Below, piece after piece: positions 57,706 to 64,000 of a DNA stretch of 64,000 bases. Source of the DNA: Acanthopleura granulata (Eukaryota > Mollusca > Polyplacophora > Chitonida > Chitonidae); contig JABBOT010000006.1 of assembly GCA_016165875.1 (NCBI GenBank), forward strand, positions 1,017,438 to 1,081,437, in the 5' to 3' direction. The notes beneath the pieces are model-generated. The model saw only the letters and a program-made list of their open reading frames with translations. It searched no databases and was not told the origin of the DNA. The position numbers and the translations under genes were made by a program. Position 1 is the first letter of the stretch, and each line of letters starts with the position of its first letter.

Positions 57706-58114
57706 GGCATGTGTACAAAATCGCCAAAGTGAAAACCATGGGAGTGCTTAATTCATTTCTTTGTGTATACCGAAGGTAAAAATGTCGTCACAATTCCTTG
57801 TTGTCGATCGATGCATCAGAAAAAATAAACATGAGACCAACTCAGTTTTGCATGAAGACATTCAGTGTATAATTTGCGCATACAAGGAACACCTTCATTG
57901 CTCGTTTGTGTTTTCTATTATAACATTTCATTACAAATATAACGTCACAAATACTTTGCCAAAGTCGTTTACATGTAGCACCAACTTTTCTTTTTATCGG
58001 TCCACAAACATAACTGTATACATATATCCGTTCATCCCCTTATCATTTACGGCTACCGTTCCTTTTCTCTGTACTCTTTCTTAGATCAATATTAATGCAT
58101 TACTTAGCAAGTCA

Positions 58115-58345
58115 CAATCTGAAAGACGACGATTCCCTCGAGAAGATGCAGTGTTCAAGTTATCACCCTTAGTAGCCAAAATCCAGAAGAAGGCGATGTT
58201 CCTGTGAAAATGTAGCGTCCTAGTGTTCGCATTGAAGTCAAAATCCTTAAGAAGCTCAAATTATCAAATTATCACGGTCAACAAGTCAAAATCCGGAAGA
58301 AGGCGATATTCCTACATGTGAAAATGCAGTGTTCAAGTTATCACA
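58115..58345. repeat. Minisatellite downstream of the clusterin-like gene
   Basis: CAGTGTTCAAGTTATCAC occurs at both ends, and AAAATCCAGAAGAAGGCGAT / AAAATCCGGAAGAAGGCGAT with TGTGAAAATG follow. Three diverged units of about 60-70 bp. Confidence 0.75.
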
Positions 58346-58521
58346 CAGACGTTTAAAAACGCACTCCACAGAAGGAACAGAAGCAATTGGGGAGATATCA
58401 TGGCACGTTTTGCGTATTTAACAGGACTGAAACCAAGTCTTTGTACAGTGTACCAGTGTCATTTCACTTAATCAGCCCAACGTAACGTCTGGGAAAGACA
58501 TCAAATCCAGCCACACTCTCT

Positions 58522-61500
58522 TCAGCGTCTTGTAGCTGGCCCTGAAGATTTCTGTGTGGGATGTTTGCTGTAGAATTGTCTGAGTGACTGTTCAGCTATC
58601 AAACGTCCCGTGTTGTCTGAGGAGTATGGAAGCATCGCTTGATCTGCGCAAAACTCATAAATTTCCCCAGCCATAGCCACGCGTATCTTTGTTAGAGTAA
58701 AGCCCCCAGCTGTTTCGTTGAACGTTGTTAGATCCATTTTAACCTGTAGGATACAGAAAAGTTAGGTTTGAAGGTAACGTATGGACTAAAACGATAGAAC
58801 TTTCAGGGGTCCATTTCACGAGGAGGTTAAAACGTTTCGTTATCCGTTAACTATCATGGTGAAGTATCTGTAAAACATGTGTCGTGATAACATAGCTTAC
58901 ATGGGCCCCAGATGGTTAAATACCGCCCAATAGCCCTCATTTTTTGACGCTACCAACATACAGTAAAAAACCTGATACTAGATGTATAACAATTTAACAA
59001 AAAGGCAAGGGACAATCACCATCACAGGCCTCTGCGAAAAGCCTAGTAGACACCAGAACACTCGTTGATAAGCCTCACAAGCGTTAAGATCATTGCTCTT
59101 GCCCAGTGAGTCGGTCGGCCAAATTCAGTCCTGCATTATTGCATATTAAGCATGAAAATATAAACAGGAAATGTGACCAGGCAACCGCAAACATTTTTTA
59201 ATAGAAGTCTTAGATTCTGTCTGATGTGGAGGGTTTCACTTACCATCTCCACGTTGTACCCTTTGAGAAACCCTGGAACGGCGTTTTGAAAGAGCCTTTT
59301 CGCTTCCAGTGCCTCGGCGTAGGCGAAGCAAACTGAAAAAAAGAAAGGTAAATGGACTTTAATGAGTAATGACAATAAGTTTGGACCGTTTCCAGGTTTC
59401 CATATCACCACGTTTCACTTTCACAAGACTTCGGAGTCATATTTCTGGTGTTAATCTTCGTACAAGATGTTGTCTAACTTATATTCATTTATTTATTTAT
59501 TTGATTGATGTCTTACGCTGTACTAAAGAACATTTCACTTATACGACGGCCGCCAGCATTATGGTGAGAGGAAACCGGGCAGAGCCCGGAGGAAACCCAC
59601 GACCATCCACAGGTTGCTGGCTGACATGCTCACATGCGTCTAAGTTCTAGTGCAATCATGCAAAGTCTTATAAAAGAGAGATAGCGAAAAATTTATTTAT
59701 TTTATACGCACCACCAATACTGAGGTTTCTGATTTACAAAGATTGTATGTGCCCTCGGCTTAACGAAGCCCAGAACTGGGGGTATGGAGTGTCATTTTAC
59801 CCTCAGTCAGAGTCTTCCTTTTGTTTACGACTTACCAGGTGTGCATGGGCATTCCGGCATGAAGAAGGCGCAGGCGGAGGCATTCAGTCTCAGCTCAGGA
59901 CAAAATGGGGGTTTCACTTGAGATGCTCTCTTTCCTGAAGTAAGCATGATTCACAGAGGATGTTAATGACACACGCACACAACTTAGTTGGATTCTAAAT
60001 ACCTGTTCTTCCCTTAATTTCATCACATACAGCCTCGTGGTAATTTCACACCTAGATTTATCAACTTTACACCTGCACATTAACCTTACGTTTTGACTTA
60101 ATAATTTTACATATAGACATATTAACCTTACGCCTTGGCTTATTAAATTTACACCTAGACATATTACCAACACGGGAATATCACAGGCTCTGAGAGTTGT
60201 CTTTCTAAAAAAATTATGATATAAATTATTGCACATTACTTGTGTTTTTGCTGTTACATGCGAATATTCTTTAACTTCCTCTTTCTTTTATTTCCAAAAA
60301 TTTAAATAGTTGAAAAGTGGATTTTGAACAGAGGATTTAAGTATAGCAAAACGACAGCTCACACATTTAGTTTGGACACCCCATTGAAGGTTTCAAGACG
60401 GTCTTGTAAACTTTTCATAATCTTGGAATTTAACACCGTTATCATGCACCGTTATTAGGCTAATAGAATATTTATGTTCCGTAAATATAATAATGAAGAA
60501 GTGATCCTCAATGCATGAAATAATATGGACAGTTCAGTTACATGGAGATGCCCTCCTTCTTCTTCCTCTTATTCTTAGTATTATTTCTGGACCTAAGCAA
60601 AACTCTTGAGGATACGTTTTTCATTATGACAGCTGATAAGCTGTAAATTTGGATCCACTTACGTCTGGCGGTCTGATATTCCAGAACGAAGGCGTCGTAT
60701 TCTGAGAGGGCCTTATCGGCGGATAGATCCACGACGTTAGGGTAGACATGGGCAGGTAACTCCTCCGTGATGAAGGCCTCAATCTGGCGCTTGGCGTCGA
60801 AATAACGGTTTGTTGAGCATATGTGCTCAGCTCTGTATCATCATAAAATGGGAAGAAAAATGTTAAAAAAGCAACATATTTCAGACACGCTCAAGAGAAG
60901 GCAAATTGCCTTTTACTGTCACTCAAAATACCATAAGGTAGAATACTTAAAGTATCGAATAATATAAACTTCAGATTGCCTTTCCTCGCCCTAGCAAGTG
61001 CAATTATTGGTTATGAAACAAATCTGATGGCGAAAATATTCAGCGTACTGTCGCTAACTTTTTTGCCACTTTTATAGGATATCGATTTTTTTGGAGAGAA
61101 CACCGGGAAAAGTGTCTTTTCAAATTCATTTTGTCACGTGAATCATTATCTAAATGTTTGTTACGCTCCAGTTATACAGCTAGAAATTTAAAAGATAAAT
61201 AAACACGTAGGTACCTTTCCAAGCATTTGATTTTGACACAACTTGAACATTCTCTTAATTGTGCCGTTGTCGGTAAGTTGCACGGGGTTGCCTCTGCAGA
61301 CGCCACGGAGTTCAGGTACTTTTGCCGCAGGTCGGTGGTTTCGGGAATAAGCACGCTCTTTAAACCGGACTTGCGCATTTCTATGGAGAAAGAGAGATAG
61401 ACTTTATGAAACATGTGTATGGTTTCATATAGAACTAGACTTAGCAATCAACGACTGTGTAACAATTAAAAATTATAGGTGATGTCACCGTTTCAGCTTG

Positions 61501-62137
61501 CTCAATATGGTTCAAAACTCAGCCCTTGCCTTTATCTAAAATGTCCCCAAAATTTTGAAGAGCATAAATGGGATGGTCACTGAATACCTTTTAGGTAATG
61601 GTTACTTTAGATAAATGTGGCCTGTTCAACGAATAGTTTACATTTCTTTCTAGTGTTTCTCGTGATATTACCAATCAAATTTATGCATAGGTACACTGAT
61701 GTCTGGACATGGCGCCATATGAAAGCGAGCACGTGCCATATTTGGAAGGTCTAGAATACCAGCCTTTCATTGTCTGTAAGCCTGGTGTGCTTTTAGAGAA
61801 CAAAAACAAAACATTATCGTCAATTCATGACATTTTTTTTGAATTTCGAAATTGCTTCTGTGTCATTAAAATTCAGACATGTAACACCAAAAACACGAAA
61901 AGTCTCGACGTGCGTACACTAACTTAACCCTAAAAAAAGAAAGTGCAGAATGGGGGGGGGGGGGCAGAAAATCGGCTCGCGGTGAAGGTCACAGTTAAAG
62001 GGAGACAGCTTATATTTCTCAAACTGACAAGATGGTGACTTACCGTTCCTGGCCACTTCATCAGCTTCGAGAGGAAAACCCATGTCCTGACCCAGAGCGA
62101 GGCGAGATAAAGAACACAGAATTGCCAGACTCAACAT
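58522..62137 (-). CDS. Short secreted clusterin-like protein
   Basis: Five minus-strand exons, 62137-62044, 61380-61215, 60832-60663, 59332-59244 and 58743-58522, join in phase to 246 aa. Residues 1-17 (MLSLAILCSLSRLALGQ) are a signal peptide. Cys65, 76, 79, 84 and 92 (TPCNLPTTAQLRECSSCVKI and after) have the spacing C-x10-C-x2-C-x4-C-x7-C, identical to the first cysteine cluster of vertebrate clusterin. AKRQIEAF follows where clusterin has GRQLEEF. The last exon (TLTKIRVAMAG ... RLIAEQSLRQFYSKH) resembles clusterin's C-terminal tail. The second five-cysteine cluster, which pairs with the first in vertebrate clusterin, is absent; only Cys145 and Cys205 remain. One N-glycosylation sequon, NET at 182. 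Clusterin is an extracellular chaperone of about 450 aa, so this is roughly half size. A role as secreted chaperone or lipid carrier is inference. TTTCTCAG just before the start suggests a 5'UTR intron. Confidence 0.65.
59487..59640 (-). mobile_element. V-SINE, reverse, in intron 3 of the clusterin-like gene's far side
   Basis: ATTTATTTATTTATTTGATT, CATTTCACTTATACGACGG, GAGGAAACCGGGCAGAGCC and CCATCCACAGGTTGCTGGC. It lies between exons 4 and 3. Confidence 0.9.
60035..60178. repeat. Minisatellite in intron 3 of the clusterin-like gene
   Basis: Four units of about 34 bp resembling TTTACACCTAGACATATTAA then CCTTACGCCTTGG. Confidence 0.75.
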
Positions 62138-64000
62138 GTTGATTGGCTGCTGAGAAACAGAAAGAGTTCCGAAGATTGATTTCTAATTCACATTTACCGT
62201 AACAAATTGGAACCTCGGATTTCAACAAGTCACAAAAGGTTGCTTTTATCGCAGTTCTGTGTTGATTTGCCCAAGTCAGAAAACAATTAAGACATAGTAG
62301 TGACAGAGTTCATAGATTAGTAGATATGTTTATAAACATGAGATTCCTCTATCTTCCCAACTTTAGTTCTGTCGCTTCAGTTAACTTTTTAGAAACGCAA
62401 TGCCGACATAATGCATTGCTTTATTCTGAGCTGTACTCAAAAAGTATAACCCTAAATGACGGTATGACTATTATTTTACATTATACGTAAACGTGAAATT
62501 TATTGGCAAACAATAAACAATTCCATAAAATAAGGAAGCAGTTCAGCATGAGTCACACACAAGTATATCGTACAGCTAAATTCAGAATTTTTTATCTTGA
62601 TCTTTTGAGCGTATACATTACGTGGTTAGATATGACTGACGTAAACGTTTAGATATTATTTTATTCCTCTTGATCTCATAATTTACTGACAAAAAATGCA
62701 CACATTCAAATGACCTGTCTGTAAGTCATTAACATTTACCAACCCCCCGCCAAAAAAAATTGTGCACAGTAATCGAAATATATCTTATTAGATTGATTAA
62801 CCAGTGTTCGGTGACCTTGCGTAGATGTGCATGTTTAAAAACATACCTTACCTCTTCGACAGACTTTGCAGAGCCAAATTTAAAATACAACCGGGCTCAG
62901 AACAGCGTTCAACCTTCTTACACGGAAGCTTTGTGCTGCGTTTGACAAACTCTCTACTTATAACTCGAAACTACTCGGGTATCCCGCTGGGTAACTGGCA
63001 AGAAACCATTTAACAGCATTGAAGCACAGACACCAGGAGGACAAAGCCTGTCAGACAATTGATCCATTATCACTAATTGGATTGCTAGAAGCTCAGGCAT
63101 TGTTTCGACCTCAGTTAAGATTCCATTTGTTTCTATTGGTGTATTAATCCTAATCCCAGCGCGGCCTAATGGATTCTTCACGTGTGGTGACGTTTTGTTA
63201 TCAGCCTTGTTTGCTGAGATGCTCCACAGGAACACTCGGCACTTTGTTTTACGACTTTTTTCTTTGTTGAACAACAGAGGCACTCATCTTATTAGCGATT
63301 TTTGCTAAAACGTTAAGGTATATCTTCTGGTGTTTGGTACAGACTTTGAGAAATTTGAGAACCCAATCAGCTGATAATGTATATGGTCAGATATTATGAG
63401 TAGATTTACAGAATATGCTACATGTTACGTCACTGAAAATTCAAGAATATTTTGCAAATATTTAACAAGACTGATCATAAAAGTGTTGGATCTGATTGCA
63501 TACCCATGAAATATTATACATGTGTCGGGTTTTTATTGCTTCTTTCTGTTTAGAAAACACAGCTGAAGTACAATACAAGCGGTCAGTGGATTGACTGGTT
63601 CACAGTCAAGCTACTGAACCGTTGAAATGTGTTGTTAAAGGTTGACTTAACGGACCAGACTCTATTATGATACACCCCCTCTCCCAATCCTCCCGTTTCA
63701 TGTGACAACAAACACTGCTAGTGCCTTGATACAAAGGGACTTCTGACACCGCAGGTGGCCCACATTTTTGACACACTACCTTTTAATATCTTCATTTGTT
63801 AGTCCACGTGGCAACAGTACAGAATTGCACCTGTTAATTTTATCATAAACCGAAGTACTTGGTAAAACTACGGCACATGAGAACTGGTTGTAGATAATGT
63901 TATATAAGGTGATCTGTGTTGACAGTTTGACCCTTATTTGATAAGAAAAGCACATCTGAATGGGATACGTATAAAAAATGAATAAATTAACATGGCTTAG
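62138..64000. other. 1.9-kb right-hand flank, no gene seen
   Basis: Probably the 5' flank of the clusterin-like gene. A 5'UTR exon and promoter should lie here, but no TATA box or start site could be assigned. A weak minus-strand TATAAG complement occurs near 62958. Short frames near 62.8 and 63.2 kb resemble nothing known. Confidence 0.45.

Larger units (their letters stand above)
49430..58521. other. 9-kb interval with no firm gene
   Basis: Contains a signal-peptide-like exon and its broken relative, one exon-like segment, several SINEs, family D copies on both strands, poly-C runs (49647-49659 and 56299-56309) and a minisatellite. No complete gene could be assembled. Confidence 0.5.

Overview
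The window is animal nuclear DNA: AT-rich, intron-rich, with GT-AG exons of 56-546 bp scattered in long non-coding sequence. It very probably comes from a mollusc or a close lophotrochozoan relative. The main clue is about 25 pieces of one tRNA-headed SINE whose central block matches the V-domain. This fits the V-SINE superfamily described as widespread in molluscs (RUDI type). An AA15 polysaccharide monooxygenase and a CYP2-clan P450 also fit a marine invertebrate. Exons were assembled by hand from translated segments and splice sites; no transcript data were available.

Layout. (1) 2.6-4.9 kb, minus: first three coding exons of an HDGF/LEDGF-family PWWP protein, continuing beyond the left edge. 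(2) 5.5-10.6 kb, plus: a four-exon MESH1/HDDC3 (p)ppGpp/NADPH hydrolase, head-to-head with the PWWP gene across a 613-bp shared promoter containing an E2F-type site. (3) 10.6-22.7 kb: no convincing gene; SINE pieces, a diverged satellite, a GTGA microsatellite and a tRNA-like head. (4) 22.8-25.5 kb, plus: a complete three-exon secreted AA15 LPMO (232 aa). (5) 25.5-34.6 kb: repeats, including a diverged ~0.9-kb duplication, a foldback MITE, two SINE families and a truncated LINE. (6) 34.6-40.5 kb, plus: a complete six-exon microsomal P450 (501 aa). (7) 40.5-45.2 kb: repeats. (8) 45.3-49.1 kb: a decayed 3.9-kb DNA element with terminal inverted repeats, target-site duplication and polymerase-like coding remnants, inserted into an older LINE 3' end. 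(9) 49.4-58.5 kb: two related signal-peptide-like exons, one broken, plus SINEs. (10) 58.5-62.1 kb, minus: a five-exon, 246-aa secreted protein whose five-cysteine spacing and C-terminal tail match clusterin (apolipoprotein J), but without the second cysteine cluster. (11) 62.1-64 kb: no gene seen.

The genes are not an operon and have no obvious common pathway. The best-supported regulatory link is the divergent PWWP/MESH1 pair. The most notable items are the short clusterin-like protein, the TIR element whose unoccupied target can be reconstructed from a second LINE copy in the same window, and the P450 with altered I-helix and C-helix signatures.
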